Positions 1 through 11,838 of a stretch of DNA of 64,000 nt are shown piece by piece (positions within the stretch are counted from its first letter, which is position 1; the number at the start of each line of letters is the position of its first letter). The stretch spans positions 130,812,266 to 130,876,265 of the forward strand of contig NC_089491.1 of the NCBI RefSeq assembly GCF_036850765.1, given 5' to 3'. Below the pieces are notes generated by a model that had not been told where the DNA came from, ran no database searches, and saw only the letters and a list, made by a program, of their open reading frames with translations. The position numbers and the translations under genes are program-made. The DNA is from Saccopteryx bilineata (Eukaryota > Chordata > Mammalia > Chiroptera > Emballonuridae).

Positions 1-1007
1 AGGTTTTGTGTTAGGTTTTGAATGGAAGTGGGAAGGAGACTTCCCTCTGTCCCCCCACACCTGTGAGGAAAAAGGTAAACACCTAGCCAGGTGCGGGGTG
101 GGGGTGAGAGGTGGGGGGATTAAGCAAGCCCTTTTCTCTCCCCCTTTATTTTAATGGGTGGTTTACAAACACTTATCCCCTGACATCATGTAAGCCCCCC
201 TCCCATCCTGAAAACGTGTGATTAATGCATGTACCTCTAGACAAAGGAATGGCAGATGGACACTAAAGATTTAAGAATGTTTTTTAATATATCAAACGAC
301 ATCCTTCGCTATTGTATTACCTTATAAGTTTTTTTGTTCGTTTGTTTTTTTTGTATTTTTCTGAAGTTGGAAATGGGGAGGCAGTCAGACAGACCCCACA
401 TGTACCCGACCGGGATCCACCCGGCATGCCCACCAGGGAGCAATGTTCTGTCCATCTGGGGCATTGCTCTGCTGCAACCAGAGCCATTCTAGCGTCTGAG
501 GCAGAGGCCACAGAGCCATCCTCAGCACCCGGGCCAACTTTGCTCCAATGGAGCCTTGGCTGCGGGAGGGGAAGAGAGAGACAGAGAGGAAGGAGAGGGG
601 GAGGGGTGGAGAAGCAGATGGGCACTTCTCCCGTGTGCCCTGGCCAGGAATTGAACCTGGGACTGTTGCACGCCAGGCTGACGCTCTACCACTGAGCCAA
701 CCAGCCAGGGCACCTTATAAGTGTTAATATATAGGAATGTTTTTTATAAATTCTATAGATGGATGTTATAAGCTTGATAATGATAATGTCATGCTCCCCC
801 CTCCCCTTTTCCCACCAGCCTGTGTGTGATCAGGTGTATATAGCCTGCCTCAGGGCTGTGTTGGGGATGGCATGATTTGGGTCAGTTATACCCCATGTTT
901 GTCATATGCAGCCACTTATTAATAAATCTCCTTTTAATAAAACTCCTTAAAAATTCATTTGGACTTGGTGTCTTTACCTAAACCCGGTGGAACAGTACTT
1001 TACAACA
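1..1007 (+). mobile_element. Endogenous retrovirus LTR, interrupted by SINE-A
   Basis: A TATA-like GTGTATATAGCC lies near 834 and AATAAA signals at about 921 and 938. A downstream R/U5-like part ends near CAGTACTTTACAACA. A SINE-A sits at 328-711 with duplication ACCTTATAAG. The left edge is outside the window or diffuse. No viral coding sequence is seen. Confidence 0.6.
328..711 (-). mobile_element. SINE-A
   Basis: Full-length, flanked by the duplication ACCTTATAAG. Inserted in an LTR. Confidence 0.95.
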
Positions 1008-1436
1008 CTCTGAGCTTGTCAGCCCATGGCTCCTTTTTCGTCCACAGCACTGTCTCAATTTCCTGCTTAAATGAGATTCAATGAGATTTAAATAATATGA
1101 CATTTAATTAGTTTTCTTACTAAACCCGAGCCAGGTTCAGCCTCAGGAATAATTGTTGGCAAAATTAAAGTGTTATTTTTTTTATTTGCCTGAGTTGTAA
1201 TGAGTTCAGTGTGAAACCCCCACCTAATTCCCAGGAGCTCAGAGCAGAGCTCCTGGGTGAGCAGAAGCCAGTCCACTACCAAGGTGAAGGTGCAGATGGC
1301 AAAACCCTACAGTGAGGTTAGTTTCTTAGTAAGGAACCGAATTCTGTTGCAATACAGATGACAGCGTGCCCACAAAGAGGAAGTAAAACAGACCTCCAGT
1401 AATGACTTTTTTGAGTTAGGTTTGCTCCTTCCCCCA
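1008..1436. other. Spacer between inverted LTR fragments
   Basis: It contains a short inverted segment around AGGAGCTCAGAGCAGAGCTCCT (1232-1253). No gene is seen. It may be retroviral internal sequence or the original target locus. Confidence 0.3.
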
Positions 1437-1740
1437 CTGCCTGTGTTGTAAAGTACTGTACTTTTATCCACGGGTTACATAGAGACTCCAAGTCCAAATG
1501 AATGTTTGAGGAGTTTATTAATTAGCCGGCTAGCTACACGGGGCACAATCCCAAATCATGTAGAAAGTCCCTACCATTCTGTGGCTGATGTTATACACTG
1601 AATCACATACTGGTTGGGGTGGGTAAGGAGGGGCTCGTGATCCCTTTGTCTAGAGGTATAATCACTTTCATGACTTTAGGGTGAGTCTGAGTATAGGAAT
1701 TCTTGATTAAAGTACATAAACCTTGGTTTTTAGATAAATT
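1437..1740 (-). mobile_element. LTR fragment, related to 1-1007 but inverted
   Basis: Read on the minus strand it shares AATAAACTCCT, CATTTGGACTTGG and CAGTACTTTACAACA with the end of the LTR on the left. The two copies are tail to tail with about 430 bp between. Confidence 0.6.
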
Positions 1741-2029
1741 CCATCTTCTTTGCTCTGCGTGTTAAGTGGCCCCAGGCACCCTTTCAGAGAATCCCAGGAA
1801 TTAGCTAAACTATGACCAGATGACCCAGCTGTCCTTGTAAGCCAGGAAGCTCCTGCATTCTTTCTCCTCCATTCTCCACAGAAAGGAGGGGGCAAGAAGC
1901 CTGTCCTTTCCTCTTTAAAATGGCGTTGCTAATGCTAAATTTTACAGTTCCTTGGCACCTTATCACACCTGTGATTGGCACTCAAGAATGTGACAAGAGT
2001 GGTCTTATTGTCCTTTTAAGGTCAGCAGA

Positions 2030-2580
2030 AAGAGGGCACCTGAGTACAGGCAAGAAAAGTTTATTAGGGGGTCATCTGCCGGGCTGGCTCCTAAGGTGGA
2101 GGTCAGCGACCGACTCTCTAACAGGTAGAGTTAAATAGGGGACTCGAGGGTGGGGGCTGGTAGTTGTTATGAGGGGAGGGGTGGAGGATGACTGGTCAGT
2201 AAGCTAGGGGACCTTCCACACCTGGTGAGTCAATCTGGGTGAGTCAATCCGGATGTCTGGGGGGAGGTGATCTTGAATGTCCAGTTTTTTAATGTCCCTT
2301 CATCTACTTAAGGGAGGAGGGGGTCATGGCCCCCCGTCTGCAACCTTATCATCCTTGTGCAGGGGAAGGTTGACTTTCCTACCAAAGCTGACAGTTAGAT
2401 CCCCTTACCAGTTGGGGTCTCAGGTAAGGTTTGCTCCTAGAGAGTGTTGGGCAGATAAAATATATTATGCTCACTTTGTTAAAGATGACACTGCCCACGT
2501 GGAGGCCATTGCCCAGGTGATATTAATGTGTGTTGGGGACTGGCTGTGGGCAGGCAGAATCCTTGTAGCCTGGGGCTTGG
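2030..2580. other. Possible LTR-derived sequence
   Basis: TTTATTAGGGG at about 2060 reads as AATAAA on the minus strand. Duplicated GTGAGTCAATC phrases lie near 2225 and 2240. It could be another minus-strand LTR. Assignment is weak. Confidence 0.25.
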
Positions 2581-2589
2581 TTTTGGGAT

Positions 2590-3140
2590 TAAGCCTTTCC
2601 CACCCTTTTTGATGTGGGGTGGTACAATCCCATCATGCCCAGGTAAGTGACTTTGTATTAGAGACTTCCCTATTTTGTATATTGGATAAAAGGTTTGGAT
2701 TTCTACACTATAAAATAGGGGCAGAGTGGGAGCTTGCTCTCTTGGTTCCTGAGATTAGAGGAGAGAGCAGAGAGGAGAGCAGAAAAAGGCCACGTGGAGG
2801 AGGCCAGGAGAAGCCGCCAAGATGGCGGAGTGTTGAGTAAGAAGCCAGTTAGTGCAGAGTTTGTGCAGGGAGAAGGAAGGAGATGGGGAACAGAGGTGAA
2901 TAAGTCTGGTGAGCTAGAAACCTTTGATTCTAGGAAACTCGGATAAATCAGTAGCTTTGTGAGCACTGAATGTGAGTGGGTTTTGGAGCCCAGTGTGTGT
3001 TTTTATTTGCCCACCGGGTGCAAGCTAGGATTAAAGAAGATGGCCCATCAGTTTTGGGGTCCGTTGTTTCTTTACCAACTGTCTGAATCCAATGTGAACC
3101 TGCATAGGCCAGGCTGCTATGATGGTGGCCCTGGCTTCTG
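2590..3140 (+). mobile_element. Endogenous retrovirus LTR (second family)
   Basis: A TATA-like ACTATAAAATAGGGG lies at 2708-2722. The 3' part shares TTTGATTCTAGGAAA, GGGTTTTGGAGCC and TTCTTTACCAACTGTCTGAA with the copy at 7060-7625 and partly with 6060-6430. No coding sequence is preserved. Confidence 0.6.
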
Positions 3141-3849
3141 GCTTTACAGAGAGGAAATTACAACCTTCTGCCTCTTATAGACTTGGCAGTAGGGCATCAT
3201 AATACAGTGTGGGAGAAAACAAAATAAAAGCAGTTGTTCATATAGAAAAATAATATACTAATTAATAAATAATTATACAAAAATAAACTTTTGCCCATAA
3301 CTGTAAACCTACTTTTGTCACACCCTGTGTTTTGGTCACCTCTCATCCAATCACCACATCACAAATGTTAGAGAAATGGTTGAGCCTATACAGAGGAACT
3401 TGTCGCAGAGTAGACTGTTCAGCTTCACAGCTCATTGCTCTTTGTTTATATTTTATTCAGAATAAGGCATAACCTTCATGAAGAATCAATGCATGGCTGA
3501 CTGCTCAGGTTGAGACATTTTTCAGGGGAATTATCCAGAGAAACCCCTTTCCACTGAACTACAGCTACCCCTCCAGTGATAGAATTTCCAGTGGCCTGAC
3601 CGAAAACAAAGTGAACAGGATAAATTAGATGTAGCACACACACATATATACTATATTACACAAACAAGCTTTTATATGCACTAACAAGGAAGTTTTGATC
3701 CATTGAGTGATGGTTTTCTCAAAGACTCTCTAAATATTACGAGTATAGGTTCTGTAGCCAGACAGCCTCCTTGTGGCTAGAATTGAACAAGTTACTGCAT
3801 ATAACAATCATTTTTCAGGATAATAGCATGGAATCCCCCAAGGAAATTT

Positions 3850-4250
3850 TTTTCCTTTTTTAATTTTTATTTTTTTAGTGAGAGAGACAGAGAGAGAGAG
3901 AGCTAGGGACGAGCAGGAACAGACAGACAGGAAGGGAGAGAGATGAGAAGCATCAACTCATGGTTGTGGCACCTTAGCTGTTCATAGATTGCTTTCTCAT
4001 ACGTGCCTTCATCATGGGGCTCCAGTAGAGCCAGTAATCTTGGATTCAAGCCAGTGACCTTGTGCTCAAGCCAGTGACTTTGGGATCAAGCCAGAAACCA
4101 TGGGTCATATCCATGATCTCACGCTCAAGCCTGCGACCCCATGCTCAAGCTGGTGAGCTCGCACTCAAGCTGGCGACTTTGGGGTTTCGAACCTGGGTCC
4201 TCTGCATCCCAGGCCAATGCTCTATCTACTGCGCCACTACCTGGTCAGGC
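3850..4250 (-). mobile_element. SINE-B
   Basis: It ends ACTGCGCCACTACCTGGTCAGGC on the plus strand and has several tandem CTCAAGCC-type phrases in the body. Confidence 0.9.
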
Positions 4251-4259
4251 TTCTCCCAA

Positions 4260-4622
4260 CCCAAAAAAATTTTAAGGGCCATAAAAGATGCTGCCCCCTT
4301 TCCTCCATCTCTCAAACACCAATTCCAACTTCAAGGCTTTGGGCCCTGCTGTGTCATGTTTCCAGAAATCTCTCCCCAGGCTCCTGACCACAGACAGCCT
4401 TTCCTTATGGAACTCTCCTCCCGAATGTCACCTCTTCAGAGGGCCTTCTCAAAAGCAGCCCCTCCTTCAACCCCAGTCACCTGCTATCACTGCCCTCGTT
4501 TATTTCTTCCCGGGATCACTTTGTTTACTTCTCTAGTCGTTGCCTACCACCCCTGGAACTCGGCCTCACCTGGGGCAGGGGCTTTGTTGACCTGTTTACT
4601 ATGCCATCCTGAAAGCCTAGGG
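4260..4622 (+). mobile_element. L2 3' region
   Basis: Its layout resembles the L2 3' end: TCACCTCTTCAGAGGGCCTT, TTTATTTCTTCCC and GGGGCAGGGGCTTTGTTGA. Old and diverged. Confidence 0.6.
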
Positions 4623-5095
4623 TAGAGCTTCTCAAAGCTGGTCTATGGAACCCCTGAAAAGCTCTTGTAAAGTCTAAATTCTTTTCAGAATACTAAGACT
4701 TTATTTGCTTTTTCTTACCTTGCTGACATTTGCACAGATGGTAGGTAGAATGACTGGTACCTTGGCATGAATCAAGGCTGTGGCACCATCTGCACTGGCA
4801 ATCATTGTATTATTCTTCACCATCATGTGCTTGCAGTAGAAAAAAAAAAGGCAGTAGATAGTTTCCCTTAAGAGTCCCTTCAGAATCTCCTCGAAGAAGC
4901 AGTCAAAAATTATTCAAATTACTCAATTTACAACAAGTATTCTGTATGACATAATGGGAAGTTCACAGGAAGCATGTAGAGTGGTCATCTCAACAAGGAA
5001 CATCCCACTAACTGTGCTGTTTTCATGGGACACCATGTTTACTTGAAAGAACAACAGTGAACTATGGACAGTAGCACAGAACTAAAGATGCGAGT
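4623..5095. other. Non-coding, possibly an old hAT-Charlie relic
   Basis: Phrases such as CATTTGCACAGATGG and TTTACTTGAAAGAACAACAG recall an old transposase-bearing hAT. No frame survives. Weak. Confidence 0.25.
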
Positions 5096-5100
5096 TTGAC

Positions 5101-5495
5101 CCCTGGCCAGGTAGCTCAATTGGTTAGAGCTTCATCCTTATAAGCCAAGATTGTAGGTTCAACCCCCAGTTAGGGCACATACAAAAATCAACCAAAGAGC
5201 ATTGGCCAGATAGTTTGGTTGGTTGGGCATTATCCCAAATCACAAAGGTTGCCAGTTTGATTCCTGGTCAGGGCACATAGGGGAACAGACCAATGTTCCT
5301 GCCTCTCTCTCTCTCTCTCTCTCAGTCTCTCTCCTTTCCTCTCTTTCTAAAGTCAACACATTCAAAAAAAGAATCAATCAATGAATGCATAAATAAATGG
5401 AACAACAAATTAATTTTCTGTCTCTCTCTTCCTTCCTCTCTCTCTCTCTCTCTCTCTCTAAAAATCAACAAAATTTTTTAAAAATAAAATAAAGA
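5101..5495 (+). mobile_element. SINE-D tandem pair
   Basis: Two tRNA-like heads occur (at about 5102 and 5205), followed by CT-rich tracts and a second tail to 5495. Diverged. Confidence 0.8.
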
Positions 5496-5690
5496 GGGGG
5501 AGGAGGAGGGGCACAAAGAAAACTAGATAGAAGGTGACAGAAGACAATCTGACTTTGGGTGATAGGTATGCAACATAAGTGAACGACAAGATAACCTGGA
5601 GTTGTTATCTTTGAATATATGTATCCTGATTTATTGATGTTGCCCCATTAAAAATAAAATTATTAAAATAAATAAATAAATAAATAAAGA
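5496..5690 (+). mobile_element. L1 3' end
   Basis: It shows the bat L1 3' UTR ending: ACTTTGGGTGATAGGTATGC, then CCCCATTAAAAATAAA and an AAATAAAT tail. Confidence 0.7.
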
Positions 5691-6059
5691 GGCAGCCTGA
5701 GAATGATGTTTGTAACTGATAGTGAAACATAACGTCGGTATGGGCCCATACTGTCTCACGCGTTGCTGACAGACAGGCAGACATGTTTTCTGCTCTGCAG
5801 GAGCTTCTAAGGAAATAAAGAGAGAGTAGAGGTCAGGATGGAGGTTCGCTGAGTATGCAAAACTAGGGGCTAAAAGGAGAAAGATCAAAAGGAAACTACC
5901 TTGGAAATGAATTAATGAAAAAAAGTCTGCAAAGTAGTAAGTTTATTATTAGCTATGGGCTATAAGCCACAATGTGAAAAACAATCCTCTTAGAACTGTA
6001 ACTATAATGGATTTGTTGACCAAAATGAGATTCTACTGTGGCAGATAAAAAAATATTAA
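5691..6059. other. Non-coding, nothing recognised
   Basis: AT-rich sequence downstream of an L1 tail. No exon, no repeat family assigned. Confidence 0.4.
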
Positions 6060-6430
6060 TACTTTTTGTGGGGAAAACAGCTGTGTTAGCCTTGCTTGCT
6101 GGTTTACTGGCTGCAAGCACTTTGTTCAATTAGTGTGTGAGCACGTGGCAGCACTGTTATAAGGGTATAAGAGCTTCCCCTCAGGGGTGATGAGATCAGA
6201 TCGTGCTCCCTCCATGGAGAGGTATGGTTTTGTCTTTCTGACCCCTTGCCCTCCACTGCAAAAAGCAGATTTTCATTTTTTTCTCCCTTTCTTCTTTTGC
6301 CTTGCCTGTCTTTGCAAGCCTCCATTAAATTGGTATGGCTCACTGTTTTCTGGCTCCACAGTTTCTTTACCATCTGCCCGAATTCAATGTGAATCTGCAT
6401 GGCCACAACCACACCTTACACTTTTCCTCT
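6060..6430 (+). mobile_element. Endogenous retrovirus LTR (second family, related 3' end)
   Basis: A TATA-like TATAAGGGTATAAGAGC lies near 6161. It ends with CTCCACAGTTTCTTTACC and CTGCCCGAATTCAATGTGAA, shared with the copies near 3.0 and 7.5 kb. Confidence 0.6.
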
Positions 6431-7059
6431 CACCTTCTAAATTCTTCTAGGCTGAGCCAATAACCAAACTAGCAGACACAGATTAAGAGGAGAAAATCAA
6501 AGTTGAATACATGTGCATGAGGAATTTACATAGACATGATAAATCCATGAGATGATAATTCCAAAGACAGTGAGGCAACACAGAGTATATAAGTCTCCTT
6601 TTTGGACAAAGGAGAAAGGGGGAATTGGGTATTAGATTCAAGAAGTGAAAATGGGCAACTTATAAGCAGCTGAGCAAAAGGGGAACACATTAATAGGGGG
6701 AACTCAAGAGTTAAAGTTTTAGCTTGAGTAATGGTGGCTTTGGTTATGGTCAATGAGCATAATTGTTAACGCAAGCAAAAGCTTTGTTCCAGGAGCTGGG
6801 ACATCTGAATAGGCCTACAGAACTTAATGAGATCTGCAAGTGATTCACTGTTGTGCCCAGGAGATCTGCAAGCAACCCATGTTTCCCATGGATCCCCAAG
6901 CAAAGCCTTTGTACTCCAAGGCTTGACTATGATCTGATTGACTCTCACTTGAAATCCAAAACTCTTACCTATCCTTTTCTTCTCCTTATAAAAAGGTTGG
7001 TGGGGGAAAGGGAGTTGAAATGATTTGGGAACATAACCCCCATCAACCCCAGATTCTTG
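6431..7059. other. Non-coding, unassigned
   Basis: It lies between two LTR copies of the same family and may be retroviral internal or older LTR sequence. No viral frame is seen. Confidence 0.3.
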
Positions 7060-7625
7060 GGCAAATGAGTTTGTACAATAAAATATGATTTTTGAGTTTG
7101 CTCACTTTTATTGTTAAAAATGGCACCACCAGGTGAAACTGCTACTTACCTTCCTGCTTGGAAGGGCCATTGTAATGCTAATGTGTGCTGGAGGAGGGGT
7201 TTTCACACAAAAAGTTTCAAGGAAAGAAGGAGAAGAAGGAAAAAAGAAGTTAAGACACAAGGGAAGGAGAGAGAAGCCAGTTTTGCAGAGTAAGAAGCCA
7301 TGTTGGCAGATGGGGAACCAGAGGTGACTAAGACTGGTGGGGGCCTTTGATTCTAGGAAAACCCGGATGTGTCAGTAGCTTTATGAGCTCTGAATGAGAG
7401 GGTTTTGGAGCCTGTGTGTTTTTACTCACTGGCCGGGTGTGAGGCTAGAATAAAGGAATGGCCCACCAGTTTTTGGCTCCACAGGTTCTTTACTGTCTGC
7501 CCGAGTCTAATGGGAACCTGCACGTGCCTGGCTGTGCCGGCTGCGACTACTGGCCCCACACTGGCCACTGGAATAAAGCGCCCGTAAAGATTCAATCTCT
7601 GTTTCTGAATTGGTGACAGACAGCA
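7060..7625 (+). mobile_element. Endogenous retrovirus LTR (second family)
   Basis: It shares AGAAGCCA, GGGGAACCAGAGGTGA, TTTGATTCTAGGAAA and CTTTACTGTCTGCCCGA with the copies at 2590-3140 and 6060-6430. AATAAA occurs near 7449 and 7572. Confidence 0.6.
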
Positions 7626-8016
7626 CGAACTCATTATACTTCCTAGTTTTAACATGACAGGAAAACTCTTGCGAGGCAACTCAGAAGCAGTGGAGCACAG
7701 GAGGTATCTAGCTAACACTTAACTCAAAGTAGGCTAAGCTGTACTAAACCTGACAAGCTCAGGGGAGCCCTACCTGGTGGTCTTATAAACTCAGAGACCT
7801 AAAGTAACTACTTAGGATGGTCTGAAATGAAAGCTTTCTACTAAAGGCAGGTCATGGCAGGTAGTCACGTCCTGGGCAGGTATCTTCCCTGACAAAGCTC
7901 AATCTGCACCTTCACTGAGCCTGTCATTTTTTTTCCATCTTAGAGAACATACTTGATAGCATCGCTTTGGAATATCAAAGGAATTTCCTCCCTCAACCCA
8001 AAGCAAAACTACACCA
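7626..8016. other. Non-coding, nothing recognised
   Basis: No open frame of note and no repeat assigned. Confidence 0.4.
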
Positions 8017-8205
8017 GTCTGACCTGTCGTGGTGCAATGTACAAAGCATTGATCTGGAATGCTGAGGTCACCGGTTCAGAACCCCGGGCTTGCCTGGGCA
8101 AGGCACATAGAAGAAGCAACTACTACAAGTTGATGCTTTTCACTCCTCACCCCCTTTCTCTCTCTCTCCCTAAAGAAATTAATAAATAAAATCTTAAAAC
8201 AAGCA
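8017..8205 (+). mobile_element. SINE-C
   Basis: The head is CTGACCTGTCGTGGTGCAAT. It ends in an AATAAATAAAATCTT tail. Confidence 0.9.
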
Positions 8206-8741
8206 AACAAACAAAAAGTACAACCACGCCAAGAACACAGATTCCCTCATTTTATTATCATGTTAATTAATTGCTAACTACCCTAGCTTATGTAAAATTA
8301 GTATGTATCTATTCCTTTTACTTTTTATCCAATCCCAGAGATTTCCTCACTTTGTTTTCTCTTGCCACGCTAATCTATCACCAGTGGATTTCTTGCAACC
8401 CTCTTGTCTTCCCCTTTGATTCTGATGTTGAAAATAAGTGATAAAACTACCATTTTCTGGAGCACTTTCTCAATCCCTTGAGATTTTGTTCCCTGACAAC
8501 TGTTGTCAGTTTAGCTAAAATAAACTCATAAAATTTCTTACAAGTGTGGATGTTTCTTACATTGACAGGTAGCATCCTAAAATATTCCTAAAGCAAGTTT
8601 CTCTGTCTAAATCTCTTGGGAAGAAAAGAGACCAAAGTTTCTTTCTGAATCTTGCTTCTTAACAGTTTAGAATCAGTATCTCAAAAAGAAGCTTCGGGGT
8701 GAGAGGATTTCTGTCCCTTCAGTTCCACCTTTGAAACTTTA
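8206..8741. other. Probable old LTR or MaLR sequence
   Basis: The stretch near 8640-8735 resembles 10740-10830 (CTTAAcAGTTTA..AGTCAATATC..AAGAAGC..GTCCCTTCA phrases), so both belong to one old repeat family. Not named. Confidence 0.3.
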
Positions 8742-8923
8742 ATTTAAAAAATTTTTATTGATTGATTTTAGAAGGAGAGGCAAGGAGAGAGAGAGAAACA
8801 TTGATTTGTTGTTTCACTTATATATGCATTCATTGGTTGGTTCTTGCATGTGCCCTGAGACCAGGAATCAAACCCACAACTTTGGCATGTTGGGACAATG
8901 CAACTGAGTTACCTGACAAGGCC
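8742..8923 (-). mobile_element. SINE-D
   Basis: It has AGAGAAACATTGATTTGTTG and the head remnant GAGTTACCTGACAAGGCC. Confidence 0.85.
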
Positions 8924-9612
8924 CGCCTCTGGAACTTTAATAAAGTTTCATGTTCAATAAGCTAAATTGGTTGATTGCTCCATATTTCCTTGATTCAATC
9001 TTTTAGTCCTGAGAATAAATCAGTTCCAGTTAAATTGTTAAGTCTTATTTCAGGAGGCAGTGATGCAGATGGGATCCCAAAGTGAGGCCCGTATTGTGTA
9101 AGCCAGCAATCAGGTATTGAATAGGGGGCTTCGCTCTGAGAACAACAAAGGTTAATGACCACAGCAAATTATGAACCAGTTTCTGAGTCTGTAACTCTGT
9201 CAGTTGAGAAGGTTTCTAGATGTAAGGCTCCAAGCTTCTCTTCCTGGAATAAAGGCAGAGAGTGACAATCTGATAGATTGTCCAGGCCTGCAGTTCAAAT
9301 GTCTCTGGTGATGTCATCAGGTGCTCAGGTAAACTGTGGCTTACGCAGCAGCAGTCATTAAGATTGTTTACGTTGAGAGCTGTAGTGAGGATTTCTCAAC
9401 TTTGTGTCATGCCCTTAAGTCATGTCCTTTAGCTGAAATTTGCAATTGCAAGGCTTAGAAAAAAAAAAGTTTCAGGTCTCAATAATTCCAAGTCAAAGAA
9501 TGAGAAAAAATTAAAACATTAGTTCAGAGGGTTGTAGTCAAATACTTAAGCTAGAAAATTCAGGATTTAGTACCCTTTACAGATGAAAAACAAAACTTTA
9601 AAGACAATTAAC
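8924..9612. other. Non-coding, unassigned
   Basis: It is possibly internal sequence of an old LTR element. No gene. Confidence 0.3.
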
Positions 9613-9785
9613 ATGCCTGACCTGTGATGGTAAAGTGGATAAAGTGTTCATCTGGAACGCTGAGGTCACCAGTTCAAAACTCTGGGCTTGCCTGGTCAAG
9701 GCACATATGGGAGCTGATGTTTCCTGCTCCTCCCCCTTTTCTCTCTCTGCTCCCTAAAATGAATGAATAAAATCTTAAATAAAAT
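9613..9785 (+). mobile_element. SINE-C
   Basis: The head is TGCCTGACCTGTGATGGTAA and the tail AATGAATAAAATCTTAAAT. Confidence 0.9.
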
Positions 9786-10160
9786 AAAGACAATTAACAA
9801 CTAGACTCTAATAGGCACAACTGTGTATTATTGTCTCTCTTGAAACACAATTTCCCTAAAATCACCCTCATTTTTATAAAAAATAGCCAATAAATAATTT
9901 ATATATTGCATTAAGTCCAGTTTCAATTTGTCCTATTTGTATATATAAACACAACAAGAATAGCAGTCAACCATATAAACTCTCCTAAATCTGCTTTGCT
10001 GGAATGTCATAAAGAATCTCCAATTTGAACTTTAATTAGCCTCTCAAGGCTAAGAAGCCAAGCCACATAGTTGTCATCAGGCTTTGCCTGAAATACCTAC
10101 AGGTATTACAATTGTCTGAACCTCTTGGACAGGGAAGTGGGGAAGGTCAAATGTTTTTTC
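9786..10160. other. Non-coding, nothing recognised
   Basis: AT-rich, with short ORFs only. Confidence 0.4.
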
Positions 10161-10164
10161 AGAG

Positions 10165-10549
10165 TCTTTTCTTTCTTTCTCTCTCTCTCTCTTTCTTTCT
10201 CTCTCTCTCTTTCTCTCTCTTTCTTTCTTTCTTCCTTTCGTTCTTTCTTTCTTTCTTTTGAGACAGAGAGAGGGATAGATAGGGACAGATAGGAAGGGAG
10301 AGATATGAGAAGCATCAATTCTTCGTTGTGGCACCTTAGTTGTTCATTGATTGCTTTCTCATATGTGCCTTAACCGGGGTCTACAGCAGACTGAGTGACC
10401 CCTTGCTCAAGCCAGCAACCTTGGGTCCAAGCTGGTGAGCCCTTGCTCAAGCCAGATGAGCCCACACTCAAGTTGACAACCTCGGGGTTTTGAACCTTGG
10501 TCTTTTGCATCCCAGTCTGACACTCTATCCACTGCTCCTGGTCAGGGTG
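10165..10549 (-). mobile_element. SINE-B with expanded CT microsatellite tail
   Basis: A pure (CT/CTTT)n tract at 10165-10258 is the expanded tail, followed by a SINE-B body and head ending CTGGTCAGG. Confidence 0.85.
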
Positions 10550-10567
10550 AGTTTTTTGTTTCTTTTC

Positions 10568-10738
10568 TTTAAAAAATTTTTTTAAATTTATTTATTCATT
10601 TTAGAGAGGAGAGAGAGAGAGAAGGGGCAGGAAGCATCAACTCCCATATGTGCCTTACCCGGCAAGCCTAGGGTTTCAAACTGGCAACCTCAGTGTTTCA
10701 GGCAGACACTTTATCTACTGCGCTACCACAGATCAGGC
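10568..10738 (-). mobile_element. SINE-C
   Basis: It ends CTGCGCTACCACAGATCAGGC and has TTTAAATTTATTTATTC at its tail side. Confidence 0.9.
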
Positions 10739-10903
10739 GAGTCCTTTGTTTCTTAATAAACAGCTTAAAAGTCAATATCCCAAGAAGCAGTTTCAAGGTG
10801 GCAGAATTTTGGTGCCTTCACTACTTATATTGACACTTTAAGGAGTTTGCCCTTTTCCTTTAATAAAGAATCTTTGCTCATCCAGGGAATCTTCTGGGTT
10901 TTT

Positions 10904-11261
10904 TTAAATTTTATTTTCATTTTTTATTTTTTACAGAGACAGAGAGTGAGTCAGAGAGAGGGATAGACAGGGACAGACAGACAGGAACGGAGAGAGATGA
11001 GAAGCATCAATCATTAGTTTTTCATTGCGCGTTGCAACACCTTAGTTGTTCATTGATTGCTTTCTCATATGTGCCTTGACCACGGGCCTTCAGCAGACCG
11101 AGTAACCCCTTACTAGAGCTAGGGACCTTGGGTCCAAGCTGGTGGGCTTTTGCTCAAGCCAGATGAGCCCACGCTCAAGCTGGCGACCTCGGGGTCTCGC
11201 ACCTGGGTCTTCTGCATCCTAGTCCGATGCTCTATCCACTGCGCCACCGCCTGATCAGGCT
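10904..11261 (-). mobile_element. SINE-B
   Basis: Full-length, ending GCGCCACCGCCTGATCAGGC. Confidence 0.93.
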
Positions 11262-11297
11262 CTTCTGGGTTTTTATTTTGGTTTGGTTTTCCTTTTT

Positions 11298-11645
11298 ATT
11301 TTTATTTTTTATTTATTTATTTTATTACAGAGACAGAGAGAGTCAGAGAGGGGGATAGATAGGGACAGACAGACAGGAACAGAGAGAGATAAGAAGCATC
11401 AATCATTAGTTTTTTGTTGTGATATCTTAGTTGTTCATTGATTGCTTTCTCATATGTGCCTTGACCGTGGAGCTACAGCAGACTGAGTAACCCCTTGCTT
11501 GAGCCAGCAACCTTGGGTCCAAGCTGGTGAGCTTTCCTCAAACCAGATGAGCCCGCGCTCAAGCTGGTGACCTTGGGATCTCGAACCCGGGTCCTCTGCA
11601 TCCCAGTCCAACGCTCTATCCACTGTGCCACTGCCTCGTCAGGCT
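11298..11645 (-). mobile_element. SINE-B
   Basis: Full-length, ending GTGCCACTGCCTCGTCAGGC. Confidence 0.92.
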
Positions 11646-11651
11646 CCTTTT

Positions 11652-11838
11652 TAAAGATTTTATTTATTGATTTTAGAAAGAGAAGAGAGAGAGAGAGAAA
11701 GGGGAGAGGAGCGGGAAGCTCAACTAGTAGTAGTTGCTTCCCATATGTGCCTTGACCAGGCAAGCCCGGGGGTTTCAAACCAGTGACCTCAGCATTCCAG
11801 ATTGATGCTTTACCCATTGTGCCACCAGAGGTCAGGCC
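11652..11838 (-). mobile_element. SINE-C
   Basis: It has AGATTTTATTTATTGATTT at the tail side and ends GCCACCAGAGGTCAGGC. Confidence 0.9.

Noticed and set aside
312..695. Open frames of 100-190 codons inside SINE-A copies (also at 12571-13173, 14818-15419, 21984-22403, 22668-23030, 34635-34931, 51067-51646, 58752-59364)
   Set aside because: The same translated phrases recur in every SINE-A copy in both directions. They are repeat-derived, not genes.
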